Shown: positions 45,589 to 60,410, numbered from the stretch's first letter. The stretch: DNA of 64,000 nt from Vigna angularis (GCF_016808095.1 NC_068980.1:14635388-14699387), one strand, 5' to 3'. The notes: generated by a model from the sequence alone, not told the origin. Program-made: numbers and translations.

Positions 45589-47424
45589 TGATGAGTGCAT
45601 ATTTATGCCCACTTTTATGCTTTAAAATTCAAATTTTTGACGGGATAATTTTGCTTAAATGGTTGATTTTAATTGAATTTGTGATGCTTGGAATTGTTGG
45701 GTTTGGGAATTAAAAGAGACGTAAAAGGTGAATTTTAGCGCATAAATTATTCTTGAATATTCTTACATTTATTTTTGCATCTGAAATATAAGTTTTATTG
45801 GTCCAAATGGCAATTCAAGGCCCAAAATCAGATTTTGTTTGGAAAATAATATACAAATGGGTCAAATAGACAGACTTTACCATTGCACCTCCTAAATTTC
45901 CCTACATACACTCCTATTTCTGAAACAGACCCAACAAGTAAGCCCAAACACTAAGCCTTTTCTCCTATACCCCTAAATTTTCCTACCCATACCCTCTTAC
46001 CACTAACTAGTTAGACTTCACCAAATCGCGCACAAAGCAATCCTCCATCAGCGCCGACGTTCTTCCTTCACTCGCGTCTTCACCATGCATCGCGCCGAAA
46101 TAGTGAAGAGCAGCGCGACGTAGGGGTAAGCCCTTTCCCCAAATCTGAACCCTAATTTGGGAGAAAGGGGGAATGACACGTGGAGAGCCCCCATTGGCTG
46201 TGAAAAACTGGTTAAACAGATTGATTCTGATCAACTAAGGGGTTTTGGTACAATTTTGGAGAATTCTGAAGGGGCTAAAGTGTAGATAGAGGAAATTTCA
46301 GGGCATTTATGCAATTTTGGAAAGTCAGAAAAGCTAAAAGATAAAATTCAGTTGTTGAATTAATTTAATTTGGGAATATCAACAGAAAATATCTTCCAAA
46401 TAATGTTATAATTATCTAAATCTTTTAGTTATTTGGAAGATATAAGATAAAAGATTATGTCAACTGAATATTCAGAGTCCAAGCCCAATCAAGCCCTATA
46501 TAAAGAGACCCAGGGGAGGCAAAAATGAGACTTCACTTCATTCATTCATTCATTCATTCATTCATCACTTCTCTCTCTTATTTCATCATGTATTCAACTC
46601 CATTCATGGAGAGCTAAGCATCTAGGGCTATTCTGCTACAATTCCATTATGGATTCTGAGGTTAGATTGAGTGAATGCAATTGTTTATTTTGATTATTGA
46701 TTTAAGTTGTTCTCTCTCTATGTCTTTCATCTCTATATCAAATTAAAAACAAAGATTTGTGCATCATAATGTGTTTGAATCTACATGCATATTGATTATA
46801 TGAGTTATAGGGTTTCTAGATTTAATTGAGAATCTACTTTGATTTAATTTAGGTACTTTCATATGATTAAATGGTTTTTACTATCAATTGAGAATGTACT
46901 TTGATTGGTAGTAATAATTTCAACTATAATCAATTGAGAATTTACTTTGATTGATTAACTTTTAACTTGGTTAAGAGATTTAAGATTAGACATGATTAAA
47001 CACAATAGAATTTGATTGAGAATGTACTTTGGTTGAATTTATTGTGAATAATCTAGAAAGGTTTTGCATTTGATTGAGAATTTACTTTGGTTAATTGCAT
47101 GATCGCCCTCAAATTAATTAAGAATGTACTTTAACAATGATTTGTGAATAATCGATGATGAATCTATCTTGGAAAAGCAGTGGAATTAGCCTATTTTATT
47201 ATAATCGTTTTTAAGTTTCTTATTAAACATTCTCCAAACATCATTTTCATTCTTGAACATTGCATTGCATTTATAAGATTCAAATATTAAAAGGCAATTC
47301 CGTATTCATTGGGAGACGACTCAGGGTTACTTTAGCCCTATCTATTTTCTTAAATACTACTTGACAATACTGAAGTTGCCTTGAAAAGTAGTATTAATTT
47401 GATAGCTTCAACGACATCGTATCA
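45589..47424. mobile_element. solo LTR A (1,836 bp) inside copia element 2
   Basis: Begins TGATGAGTGCATATTT and ends CATCGTATCA. The flanks TTCTG at 45584-45588 and TTCTG at 47425-47429 are an exact 5-bp TSD inside the integrase frame. It contains a CATT microsatellite (46533-46563) and about seven spaced repeats of TTGAGAATNTACTTTGATT-like text (46825-47130). Near its end it has GGGAGACGACTCAGGGTTA, typical of Ty3-type LTR ends in legumes. No internal region is present. Confidence 0.92.
46825..47130. repeat. dispersed short repeat ATTGAGAAT..ACTTTG in solo LTR A
   Basis: The phrase ATTGAGAATCTACTTTGATT and its variants recur about every 40-70 bp, each followed by AT-rich spacers of differing length. 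Confidence 0.8.
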
Positions 47425-47462
47425 TTCTGCTACACTTGTAACCTTTGGGGAGAAACCTGTTA

Positions 47463-48537
47463 CCAATGAGGAGAATTGGTGTCTTGAAGATATTATGGTT
47501 TTGATGATGCTACAAGATGAAGAATGTGAAGACTTTTGTTGTATTTATTTAAAAGCATTTTGTAGAACTAATTGTACAGGAATTACTTTGTTGATGTAAG
47601 AACTTTTAGAAGTTTTCCTGTTTAGAGAGTCTTTGCGTAGATAATCGATTATTTGGTATAATAATCGATTATTACGAGCCTGTTTGGAAAAGAGTTGGTC
47701 GCGTAAATAATCAATTATTGCTTAGAATAATCAATTATTTCAGTCTGAGTCAGTATTGCCCAAGTCGCGCAAATAATCGATTATCACTCAGGATAATCGA
47801 TTATCACTTTTTGAAAACCCCATAACGGACACAAATAATCGATTATCACTTATGATAATAGATTATATTTGGCAGTTGGGAGTTGTCTTTTCATTTTCTG
47901 AACCTTGGGTTATAAATAGTGTTTTCCACAGCTCTTAGAAAAAAAAATTTCATTTTGAGAGTATTAGAGTTATGTGCCTAAGAGAAGCTCTCTGTGAGTG
48001 AAAAGAGAATCTATGCCATTTTGAGAATATAGTTTGTCTGAGGAAGTTCTCAAAGTGATAGTGTGCTCTTGCCAAGTCTTGTGAAAAGGAGAAGCTTGCA
48101 CTTTGTGTGTCAAAGGTCAGAGCGGTTCTCTTCAAGTTGGCTGAGTTGTCTCTTCCGGTTCGTTTGTCGAAGGAAGGTTCTTCCGTTCGTTTGTCGAACG
48201 AAAGGTGTTCTCGTTTCTTAATGTTTACTTCATATCTTGTAATCTATACAAACATTATTTTAGTGAAAAAGGTTAATCACTATTCATAGTGATTAACGAC
48301 TAGACGTATAATCTTTTGATTCGAACCAGAATAAATTTTTTGTGTTGATTTTCTTGAACTCTACACTCTTTAAACTTTTAGCATATGAATTGTTCGATAA
48401 AAAGTTCACTAAGAAAATCAATTTTTGAAACCGACTTTTTAACTTGACTTTTGACCGTAACATACTTTCCGCTATTTTATTCCGCTGCGCGACTCTATGA
48501 TACCAGTTGTTTTAACCAACAAAACCTTGCTTTACTG
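47463..48537 (+). repeat. LTR-like insertion with ATAATCGATTAT repeats
   Basis: The copia frame breaks near 47463 and resumes near 48538. In between, 47640-47870 has several copies of the palindromic word ATAATCGATTAT, then TATA-like GGTTATAAATAG at 47909 and a leader. Near 48494 CTATGATACCA is the complement of a TGGTATCA-type primer site, in an orientation opposite to the TATA box. Ends and TSD could not be fixed. Confidence 0.5.
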
Positions 48538-48978
48538 CATGTTTTTTACAAAATATAATACCTCATAAGAAAACTGGTAAAACTCCTTTTGAGTTGTGGA
48601 GAGATTATCAACCTAACCTTAAATATATAAGAGTGTGGGGGTGCCTAGCTAAAGTGATGTTACCCGATCCTAAGAAAAGGAAAATAGGCTCTAAAACCTT
48701 TGATTGCATGTTCTTAGGCTATGCTGAACATAGTGTTGCGTATAGGTTTCTAGTTCTTAAAAGTGATATACTTGAAAGTAATTCTATACTTGAAAGTAAT
48801 TCTATAATGAAGACAAAAAATGTTTTTTGAACATGGTTTTCCTTTAATGATTAGTGAGATGTCTCAACTTGTAGATAATAATAATATTTATGCCTTGTGT
48901 GAGGATTTAAGAAGAAGTAAAAGACATAGGAAGGAAACTTCATTTGGTAATGATTTTTATACTTATCTTGTTGATAAT

Positions 48979-50716
<1,738 letters not shown>

Positions 50717-52813
50717 ATAATGATCCAAGTAGCTTTATAGAAGCTATTAGTGCTTTTGATGCAAAACGGTGTGATAAAGCCATTAAAACTGAAATTGAAT
50801 AAATTTAGTAAAATAATACTTGAACCTTAGTAGATTTGCCTAAAGAGTAAAACCCATTGGTTGTAAGTGGATCTTTAAGAAAAAGTATCATCTTGATGGA
50901 TGAATAGAGAAGTATAAGGCAAGACTAGTAGCAAAAGGTTTTAGTCAAAAACCCAACATAGATTTTTATGACACTTTTTCCCCTGTGACTTGGATTTCCT
51001 CTATTCGAGTATTGTTAGCCTTAGTAGCCATCCATAAGCTAGTGATACACAGAATGGATGTTAAAACTTCCTTTTTGAATGATGATTTGGAGGAGGAAAT
51101 TTATATGACTCAACTTGAAGGGTGTGTTGTACCTGGTGAAGAGAATAAAGTATGTAAACTTTTAAAATCTTTGTATGGGTTGAAATAAGCACCAAAACAA
51201 TGACATGAAAAACTTGATAATGTATTGATATGTGATGATTTTTCACCTAATGATGTTGATAAATGTGTCTACTCTAAATTTGAAAATGGTGATTGTGTCA
51301 TTGTTTGTATGTGGATGACAAGTTAATTTTTGGTACATGCAATGAAATTGTCGTTATAACTAAATTGTTTCTAGGATCGAACTTTGAAATGAAAGACATT
51401 GGTGAAGCCAATGTAATTTTAGGTGTTAGAATCATAAGGAAGGGATATAGTATATTACTATCATAAGAACAATACATTGAGAAACTTGTTAAGAAGTTTG
51501 GGTTTTATGATTTCAAACCCGTGAGTATCCCTTATGATGCTAACTCTAAATTAATGAAATATAGACGAGAATCTATATCTCAACTTTAATATACCCAGAT
51601 AATTGGGAGTTTACACACTTAATGAGCTTTTCTAGACATGATAGTGCTTATATAGTAGGTAGATTGAGTAGGTACACTCAATGTCTAAATCAAGAACATT
51701 GGGATGAACTTTCCAAGCTTATGAGATACTTAAGAGGTCTAATGGATTATGCCATTGAATATAGTGCATTTCCCGCCCGCTATACTAGAAGGGTACAATA
51801 ATTCTAACTAGATCTCTAATTCAGATGAGACAAAATCCACTAGTGGTTATGTGTTCACACTTGGGGGTGGTGCGATTACATGGAGATTAGCCAGACAAAC
51901 AATTATTGCAAGATAAACAATGGAATCTGAGTTTGTCGCTCTTGAGATGACTAGTAGTGAGGTTGAGTGGTTGAAAAAATTCTTAACAAACATTCCATTA
52001 GGAATGAAACCAACCACATCAGTGTCAATACACTGTGATTGCCAATTGGCAATAGCTATAGCTAAAAACAAGAATTACAATGGAAAGAATAGACATATAC
52101 ATTTGAGACATAATTTGGTGAAGTAGCTGTTAAAGAGTAGAACTATTTTCATTGATTACGTGAAGTCAGAACGAAATCTAGCAAATCCTCTGACAAAACC
52201 CTTGGGAAGAAATATGATCTCTGAAACATCGAGGGGAATGAGACTTAAGCCACTGGAAAATAAATAAGTGATGGTAACCCAACCTTTGTGATTGAAGATC
52301 CCATGAATAAGGTTCATATAGGTAAAAACAAGTTACTTGTTAGTTCTAACAGCACTAATTTGATTTTAAATCAAATATGTCCATTCCTATGGTGTATGTG
52401 AAAGTGCTGGAGACTGCATTATTGAAAGGTTAAACTTTGTAATTAAACAAAGTTTTTAATGATCTTCATATCCTTTATGGGTGGTGTATGATTTGTAGCA
52501 TACACTTGATGAAATCACCTATATGAGTGTCAAGTGAGGCCGCTTGCATGAGATCTTAGCAAGATCTCTAGAGAACTCATGAATACCGGACCCACACATG
52601 GCCTAATAAGCACATCACAGTGGTAACAACAAGGATTGTAGGAGTGTATTGTGATTAATAAACCTCTAACACACTCTAGTGTCTTTGGTTCATATAACTT
52701 GCTATACCAACTACACTATGTTAAGTTTATTGATCTAGGACTGGTTCATATAGCTTGCTATACCACTTTTTGATGCATTACATCGTTTCCTACTTTTGTA
52801 ATCTGTAGGGGAT

Positions 52814-53333
52814 TTTTGTAAACCTAAAAGTTAAATTACAAAAGTCTGTCAGAGAAAGTATTATTAAGTTGTTGTATACATGGTCAAAATCGCATGGTCA
52901 GTGACGTTTCGTTCAAAATTGCTTCTTCCGCAAGCCAAGGCACTTTTTCTCCAACATTCACTTTCTTTGTTAAAGCCATTTTGATCAACTTTCTGTGTGG
53001 GATTCTTTCGCAATTTTCGATCCTAGGGGGTTGCTTCATGCTCTATAAATAGAGCACTTCATTGACTCCAAAGTACACATCAAAACCACTCTTCTCTCAT
53101 TCTCTTTTTCACTTAGTTTCATTCTTTCTCTCTTCATCTTTCCTAAAATATTTTGGATTTATTTTCTACTCTTTTTAGAGATCCTTACTAGTTCTGAGAT
53201 CTTCAGAAATTTCTGGGTAGTTCCTATTGTATCCTAGGGGGCTTGCGCAATACATCATGGATAAGTCCTTAAGGACAATGATCTACACATCTCAGAAAAT
53301 TTTATTCGTGATTTTGTCAACTTTTCTACAACA
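52814..53333 (+). repeat. 3' LTR of copia element 2
   Basis: Matches 43539-44098 in order, including TATA-like CTATAAATAGAGC at 53042. The first bases are altered (TTTTGTAAACC) and there are some indels. Confidence 0.9.
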
Positions 53334-53338
53334 CCGCA

Positions 53339-54319
53339 TCCTTGACCCTTTGCACACCATTTTCCACACCAACATCTCCTAAGGAATCAAACCCTATAGC
53401 CTCTTTTCTACTTTTGGCCAACCTAAAAGAAAACAAAACCAATCTAAGTTTAAAAACTAGACATTTAACAAGAAATCAAGTGAACAATTTTTTTCTCAAT
53501 ATAGTCACATAATTCAATTCAAACATTACATCAATTTCACATTGAAAGAAAATTTTTTAGAATAACTAATCGTTACAACCTTTAAAAAATGAATTTTTAT
53601 ACATACACTTACTCCCTTCAGCAATTTTATTCTGTTATTTAACTAATATTTCTTTCAATTCATTTTTTACACATTCCATTTAGTTTTATTAATCATTTTA
53701 AGTAATCACATGATAACATGCATAATGTGTTATATCATCATACCTATGTTTCTAGTTAAGATAATAAATTATTTACAATCCGATTATCAAATATTAGTAC
53801 CAAACATATATAATCTTTTTGAAGTTTTCGCTTCATTTAATTATGATTAAGTTAGCTTTAAAGCCTTTTTGTAGACAATTATTGTACTCTATATTTATTT
53901 AAACCATATACACGTGTAACATTTTATCAATGGTTTTGAAAGATCATATTTAGTTCAACTTTGTCAAGAGAAAAATTATTGGTAATGTTTTATATACTAT
54001 AATATAGGAGAGATGGTTTATGCCCATCATTTGCAATTTTAATTCCTCTTCTATAGAACATTGGTTCTATTTATTCTGTTTTGTAAATATTTTCTTCCTA
54101 TTTAACACTATTGAACCGAAGGGAAACTGTAAAATTTGATAGTGGGTTTGATTTAGAGGATGACAAGAAAAACGATGAACAAGTGTAAACTAAATATTAT
54201 TATTTTTCCTGAAAACTATGGAGATATTAAAATTATTAACAATAGATAGGTTCTTCAAGTACACACAAATTTTCACCAGTAACAGTATTATTTTCTTAGA
54301 CAAGAATGTGGCTAACATA
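53339..54319. other. AT-rich intergenic DNA, no gene seen
   Basis: Continuation of the older LTR-like sequence for about 100 bp, then AT-rich DNA without recognisable content. Confidence 0.45.
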
Positions 54320-54775
54320 TCTAACAAAAGAATTTGTGAAACTACATGGATTTGCAACAACCATCATCATTGATAGAGACTGCATCTTCCTTACTTGTCA
54401 CTTTGGGGTAGAATTGTTCTGATAGAGAGACACAAAAAAGAAAGTACAGTAATAGTCAACAAGTACTTAGAAACATATTTGTGATGTGTTTTATGGGAGA
54501 ATCCGAAAAGATGGCTATCTTGTGCAGAGTCTAATACCTTATATCAGAGTTTACAAAAAATGTCTCCTTTTCAAATTCCATATGGTGACAACCCTCAATT
54601 ATTTTTCAAATTTTCCTCTATGGTAGAAGATGCTATTAGACTTTAAAATGAAAGAGACAATTACTACAAAAAGGGATGAAGAAGTTATCTTAAGGTTAAA
54701 CCTTTGCACTTGAAATATTTACCTAGGAAGTGGATAAGAAGTTATCTCCATGTTAATATGACCCCTACAAAATAG
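54320..54775 (+). pseudogene. Ty3 integrase C-terminal relic
   Basis: Pieces read EFVKLHGFATTIIIDRDCIF, which matches the integrase core motif usually written LHGFP.SI.SDRD. Later comes SLQKMSPFQIPYGDNPQLF (about 54550-54605), matching the TPFQ..YGR.P region before the chromodomain-type tail. An internal deletion, frame changes and stops (54415, 54645) leave only a relic. No LTR belonging to it was found. Confidence 0.65.
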
Positions 54776-54779
54776 TGCT

Positions 54780-57040
54780 TACCTGTTTAATCCCTTCATT
54801 TGCAGTTCTGTTTGAAGTTATCTACGAAAATTTCTCATTCTGTTTGCAGTTCTGATACTGATTTGAGTTTTCTTTTGCTGTCTTAGGCTAGTTTATATGG
54901 TTCTTTTGGTGCTTTAAGTAGTGAAATATTGATCCAGTAATATTACAGAAACTAGCTATTGCAAACGGAGTAACAACAAATAAATTAGTTTTACACCCCA
55001 AGCCGCATAGAGATTAAACAAAATCCTAATTTTCTCCTTAATATATAATATAAGAATGAACCAAGGTATCAATTCAAGGAAATCCAACTCTAAATAGTTA
55101 TTTGTGACTCAAGCCAAATATAAAATGCTATTGTTGGAGGAATTTTTATATAACTATGTGTAAATGATATGAAAAAGTATAATCGAGATGTCAATGCATG
55201 AAACTAATGCAATGGAATGATCTAAATCAGTGAATAATGCAAGTGTTTGATGAAATTCTTAAGTGAAGATGCATGTGTTGAAAGATGCTTATTAAAATGT
55301 CTCAATGAAAGGCAAACTATGAACTATGCACATGTGAATGTTGGAATGGAACATGTTCGAATTACTATAACTATTAATGAGATGAATTAAAAACTACTAA
55401 ACTACTGAAAATGATCAAATCTGCACTTGAAAACAAAATTGGACAAAAACTAAGCAACTGTTTTTGCACTATATGAATGCTATGCAGATAATGCGTGAAG
55501 CTATAATGCAATAGATTATATGATGGAATGAGCATGCAAACAAGTTTAAAATACTACTAATTACATTCAGAACAAAGAATTGAACAAAAGAATCAAAATA
55601 TAGCAAAATCCCCTAAATCTAGAAAAACTAGAAAACCTAACGTCTAGAAATGGACATGACCTGAATTAACAAGGGAAACTGGAATCAAATTATCAGATTA
55701 TATTCATGCAGGTTTCTAATGCTACAACAAAGCAAGACAACGAATTATATCACCAAAAACAATGGAGAAAAGGAAATTTGCAATGTTAAACCAAAAATAA
55801 CAGTATTAACGTAAAAACATATTGAACTACTTTTTGAATTCTCTGAAATTTGGTGCAAAATGTGTCTAATAGTTAAAGGTTGATAATCGTCTGAAAAAAA
55901 GAGTGTAAAATAGTAATCAAACGCAGAATTAAGAGAAAATCAGAACAAACATTACAAGCTCGAGCTAGAATGTGAAACTGATAGGGTGTTACGGGTTTAT
56001 GAGAGGAGAAAGAGAAATTAATGAAATGGTTAGGCGGTTAGGGAGTGGTGTAACTATTAACAGTTAGTTAGGATGGGGGAGACCTTTATAAGAAGGTTGA
56101 GGGCCATTGTAAAGGGAGCTTTTGAATATTCTTTGTACAGACAAGAGATTGTTCTTGTAGAGGGAAAGTGTTCCCTTGGAAGTTGGGTGTTGTACATTCA
56201 TATTCTTTGATTATGAGAATAATAGACAGTTTGTTTTCCAGTTTTCTGCGCGTGTGAGTTTTGAGTACGAGTGAGATCAATTCCTATACTAAAGAAATCT
56301 ATCAGAAACGCACCATAGATACTGACCCATTTCCAACTTCAGAGAAAAATCCTAAATTGAACTCTCCTCCCTCACGTATTATCAACTCTCTTCCTCTCAA
56401 TCTGTCCAGCAACGGGCCTTGTATAGGCTTCTCTATTTCTAAAACTGAAAAACCTGAAACTGTCTATTAGCAATCTTTAGAACAGCTAAGAACAGGTAAA
56501 ATTTATTTACAATCCGTCCAGGCCAGTCAAAACATGTTTACAAGTTCAAAAGGTAGCAAGTACAACAGTACAGCTTCAATCTTCTGTCCAGGCCATTGCA
56601 AGTCATATCCTCATGCATATTCTCTCTCTTTAAGTTCTGCACTGGATAGCAGGTCAAACTTGATCCTCACTCAAATGCATAGTAAGTGGTTGTCTAAGGT
56701 GCAGCTCTAGCCTTGGCTTACTCCTGCATGTTGCAACTTGTGATTTCAGCATAGGTGTAATTCTGGTGCAGGTCTCTCACACTTCATTCAGCTTCGTTTC
56801 CTTAATAATGAATTGTCCACACGAGCCATGCTTTGCTGACTGATCCAGCCTTTTCAGACTTTAAGACAATAAACAACACATTCATTCATTGGCTGCACCA
56901 AGTGATACTCTTTTATGATAAGTTCAATTAAAGCAATCTGGACTAGCTAAAACCTGTACCAAAAACTGATATAACAAGACAAATTTATTTACAATTAAAT
57001 GCTCCATGCTGAAATACACAATGCAATTAAAATCAAAGCT
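54780..57040. other. non-coding, with an LTR-like piece at about 55980-56275
   Basis: 54780-55970 shows nothing recognisable. 55980-56275 has the look of an LTR: TGTTACGGGTTTATGAG, TATA-like CTTTATAAGAAGG at 56087, poly-A-signal-like text and GTTTTCTGCGCGTGTGAG near its end, but no TSD or partner was found. 56275-56760 is less AT-rich with short open frames and no recognised domain. Confidence 0.4.
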
Positions 57041-57041
57041 G

Positions 57042-57487
57042 AAATGTCTACTTTCTACTTCAAAACTAAGTTCAAAACTAAACTTTATTCTTTAAAAGGA
57101 CTAGCATTCTACAAAATTTCAGATTGTACTAAAAACTCTATCTAAAAACTTCGAAACAACATATTTTTGGGATTTTGGAAATTTATTCTAGAAAAACCAA
57201 ATATGATCTAAAACTAAGAAATAGGAACAATCTAAAAACCCAAGGAAGCAATCTTAACCTCTAAAAAATGTCTACTTTCTACTTCAAAACTAAGTTCAAA
57301 ACTAAACTTTATTCTTTAAACGGACTAACATTCTGCAAAAATTCAGATTGTACCAAAAAATCTATCTAAAAACTTCAAAATAACAATTTTGGAATTTTGG
57401 CAATTTATTCTAGAAAAACCAAATATGAACTAAAACTAGAAAATAAGAACAATCTAAAACACAAGGAAGCAATCTTAACCTCTAAAC
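57042..57487. repeat. two-copy tandem duplication, 224-bp period
   Basis: The block beginning AAATGTCTACTTTCTACTTC (57042) is repeated from 57266 with about ten differences; both copies end near AATCTTAACCTCTAAA. Confidence 0.9.
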
Positions 57488-57649
57488 AATCAACAAAACC
57501 GGGACTCATCAGTTAGCAGGCAGGGTTGTTTAATACACTAAGCTAAAAGAAGGAACATTTTCCTATAACATAAAAAAAATATAGTTATGGACCAAGAAGA
57601 AAAATTAATAACAAACAATAATACAGAAAAAATGGTAAAAAAAAATCAA

Positions 57650-57975
57650 ACATGCAATCTAGAAAGATACATGCACGTTGAGATAAACACGATAGCAGAC
57701 CGAATTCCCATTCTTCCATTTTGCATAGAATATGCACGAAGTGTGCATCCTTTACCGTTTTACAGATGAATATGACCTTTTTGCTTAAGTGATTCAACTG
57801 TTTTAAAGCCTTCATATGCCTCGTAGACATACATATTTTCTTCGTAAAGTTCACGCAACTATTGCAAATTACATGTAGTTGTTGCAGAAAAGAATTGATT
57901 TGGTCCATTTTCAGGTAAGCACTGAAAGATAAATTTCAATCCCGAACTCAATCTGCTTCATCCAAGACAACAAAC
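57650..57975 (-). pseudogene. DEAD-box RNA helicase fragment (RH36/Dbp8-like), broken
   Basis: On minus the fragment opens with FVVLDEAD (motif II, about 57973-57950) right after a CTTCTGCAG acceptor-like word, followed at once by a stop. It continues as FQCLPENGPNQFFSATTTCN (motif III SAT, about 57930-57865). YEAYEGFKTVESLKQK follows, then after a frame change FICKTVKDAHFVHILCKMEE, then GIRSAIVFISTC (about 57700-57665). This is the middle of a DEAD-box helicase closest in my recognition to the RH36/DDX49/Dbp8 ribosome-biogenesis type. Stops and at least two frame shifts, and loss of motifs I and IV-VI, make it a relic. Confidence 0.75.
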
Positions 57976-59395
57976 TGCAGAAGAATATGTCAAATGTTAA
58001 TTCAAAGAATAGTGAACACAAAGCAAGAGCAATGCATAATGATTAAGTATAGATCATGCAGTTTTTAGTACTAATATATGCAAAAAAAAGATATTAATCA
58101 ATGTATAGTTTTGTTTCACATCTGAGACACTCTAGATTGTTTTTCTTTCAATAATTTTGGTTCGGAGGAGTTTCTATTCAAAGACAATTTAGATCACAAT
58201 AGTAGTACAATTGCTTCATCACAATTTTATTTAGGAGAATTATTTGTCTTCACTCCTCTAGACCGCTTGTGCTTTCCCTCACTTCGTCAAGTATTACATG
58301 AAAAATGTTTACATTTACTGTAAAAATCATAACAAAATAGCAAAAATAATTGAGATTATATTGTGATAAACACTTACACAAGTGTTTGGAAGAACTAATG
58401 ATATGTGAGTTATTTTCAACTTCTTTCAATAAAATCACAAAGATAAATTTTGAAAACAGCTCCTAAAAGTCTATGAAACAGTTCAACAACTTGACTTCCT
58501 CGACTATAAAGCAACTTAGCCATAGTGGTTTTACAAATGTGGCCTAAATTTAAATTTTTTATCAACAGAAGAGTCTAATTAAACTGTTTATCCAAAACTA
58601 CTCAAAATTCAGTTACTCATTACCTTGGTTCCGGAGAAAATGGGAGAAGTATTAGGGTTAATGCACCCAAAATTCAAATGTTTATCAAATCATAAGCACA
58701 TATTCAATATGAACTTAATTAAGGTTATGATAGGATTAAATTTTGTGAACTTGAATTTGGCTAAAGTTTATTTGCATACTGAGTTTGTTAGTGCAACTCC
58801 CCCTTTAGTGACTTCTTCAAGACAAGTCATGCATTTTTTATTAAAAGCATTGATAGCAACAAAAATTTCATAAATGGTTCATACATTAGAACGCTCAATT
58901 TTGCAACTTTAAATCGAACATGCAGATAGTAAAACTAATGTTGAAATCAAAATCAAACGAGATTAACTTACAGCTACTTCAGTCCTTCAAACTGAAAACC
59001 TGACGTACACAAACCTGTGTACTGTTTATCTAAACTCAATTCAGATAAGGTTTTCCTTGGTTGATGATTCTCATTTATGGTCCAAATGTGAAGGTTCAAA
59101 AGTTCAAAGATTGCAAGTGTCCGTGGCTGGTAACTGCAACAAAATTCAATTGACACACCAAAAGGTCTAGAGAACACTAATTTATTTATAAAAAGTAATG
59201 TTAATGAGTATCGTACGTAGGAATACAACAATTATTCCATTAAGAGGGAACAGAACAATAATGTTGCAAAGTTGCATAAAATCAAATTCCAGTTCATGCT
59301 AAAAATTAACACAGCACCAGCAAAATTTTGCAGGGTCCTCGGCCATCACTATGAAATTTTCTAAATTTCAGACAGCTAAAATGAAACAACATACA
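57976..59395. other. intergenic, no clear gene; possible untranslated exon on minus
   Basis: On minus, 58968-59134 is bounded by GTTGCAG and by GTAAGTT, like an exon, but has no long open frame. It may be part of a longer 3' UTR isoform of the bL12m gene or chance. The rest shows no recognisable content. Confidence 0.3.
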
Positions 59396-60043
59396 TCATT
59401 CCATAACAACTTTTGCACCAAGAGCTTTCAGTTTTTCCATTATCTTCTCCCCTTCTTCTTTTGAAACACCTTTCTTTATAATAGAAGGTGTTTTCTCCAC
59501 CAAATCCTTAGCTTCCTTCAAACCTAAATCAGTAAAGCCCCGGACCTCCTTGATGATTTTGATTTTGGAAGCCGCTTCGTAGGACTCCAATTTCAATTCA
59601 AACACAGTTTTTTCCGGCTTTTGCTCCTCCTTGGCCTCAGCTGGGGCTTTCGCTGCCATTCCAGCCAAATTCCCCGCTCCTGCTTTCATAAATCCCACAT
59701 TAGGCATCTCCTTCACTCCCATTTTCTTCATCAGAACAAGACCCAATTCTGCAGCTTCAGCTACCGTAAGAGATGCAATTTCATCAACAAGCCTGAAAAC
59801 TCTTTCTGACGGAGGACCTCGATGATCATCGGGATCAAATGTAGAAGGATCAAAATCAGCTGGAAGACTTCTTTGGTCAATTTCCACTTCGTCTACATCC
59901 TCCTCCTCTTTCCTTGCAGGCTGACCAAAATTTCTTGAAAAAGCATTTATCTTACTAAAGTTAAGCCGCACTACTGTTGGCTGAAAAGTTCGCCTACAAA
60001 AACCATGGGGTAAATGATGCCTTATTCTTGAAAGTAAACTCAT
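59396..60043 (-). CDS. mitochondrial large-subunit ribosomal protein bL12m (L7/L12)
   Basis: A 215-residue protein. The first ~45 residues are rich in Arg, Ser and Leu with almost no acidic residues ([20 protein letters not shown]...), a typical mitochondrial transit peptide. An acidic linker follows, then the L12 dimerisation region ([20 protein letters not shown], about residues 80-110). An Ala/Gly-rich hinge precedes the conserved C-terminal domain ([19 protein letters not shown], then [20 protein letters not shown], about 144-215). That domain contacts translation GTPases in the ribosomal stalk. The ATG at 60043 is the first in frame; upstream in-frame codons reach a stop before any other ATG. 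The coding part is a single exon. Nothing is broken. Confidence 0.95.
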   Translation of the reverse strand: MSLLSRIRHHLPHGFCRRTFQPTVVRLNFSKINAFSRNFGQPARKEEEDVDEVEIDQRSLPADFDPSTFDPDDHRGPPSERVFRLVDEIASLTVAEAAELGLVLMKKMGVKEMPNVGFMKAGAGNLAGMAAKAPAEAKEEQKPEKTVFELKLESYEAASKIKIIKEVRGFTDLGLKEAKDLVEKTPSIIKKGVSKEEGEKIMEKLKALGAKVVME

Positions 60044-60410
60044 TCTCAACTGATTCCTATACAGTCTCTCAGAATGGAAAATCAATCGCGTTTAACACCC
60101 ATCGGGTTCGCCTAATCCAATAAAACAATTCACCCTGAAAGCAGAAAAAACAGAACTGAAACTTACGTTTGTAGAGATTTTTGAAACATTATTGGACTCA
60201 TTGGTCCTGTTCGGATACCACATCTTCGAACCTAGTTCACTAGAAGGTTGGACAATATTAAAAAAGCAAAAACGACATTAGAATTGTTTGTCTCTTGGTG
60301 AAATTGAAGCAGAACGCACCTGGGTAACAATTCCGTGGTTCACTGTTTCTCTCTTGTCAGATTTTCAGCGTTTCGACGTTCGCATTTGATCGATCTCACT
60401 GCTCTCCCTT
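60044..60410 (-). other. 5' UTR of bL12m with one intron
   Basis: On minus a donor ACCCAG|GTGCGT (intron from 60319) and an acceptor CTGCTTTCAG|GGTG (intron ends 60135) define a 185-nt 5'UTR intron. Inside it an alternative exon could be spliced: acceptor CCTTCTAG near 60240 and donor CAAAC|GTAAGT near 60167. Confidence 0.6.

Noticed and set aside
60044..60085. Longer N-terminus for bL12m
   Set aside because: It also begins at a TTG; the first true ATG is at 60043 and gives a good transit peptide.
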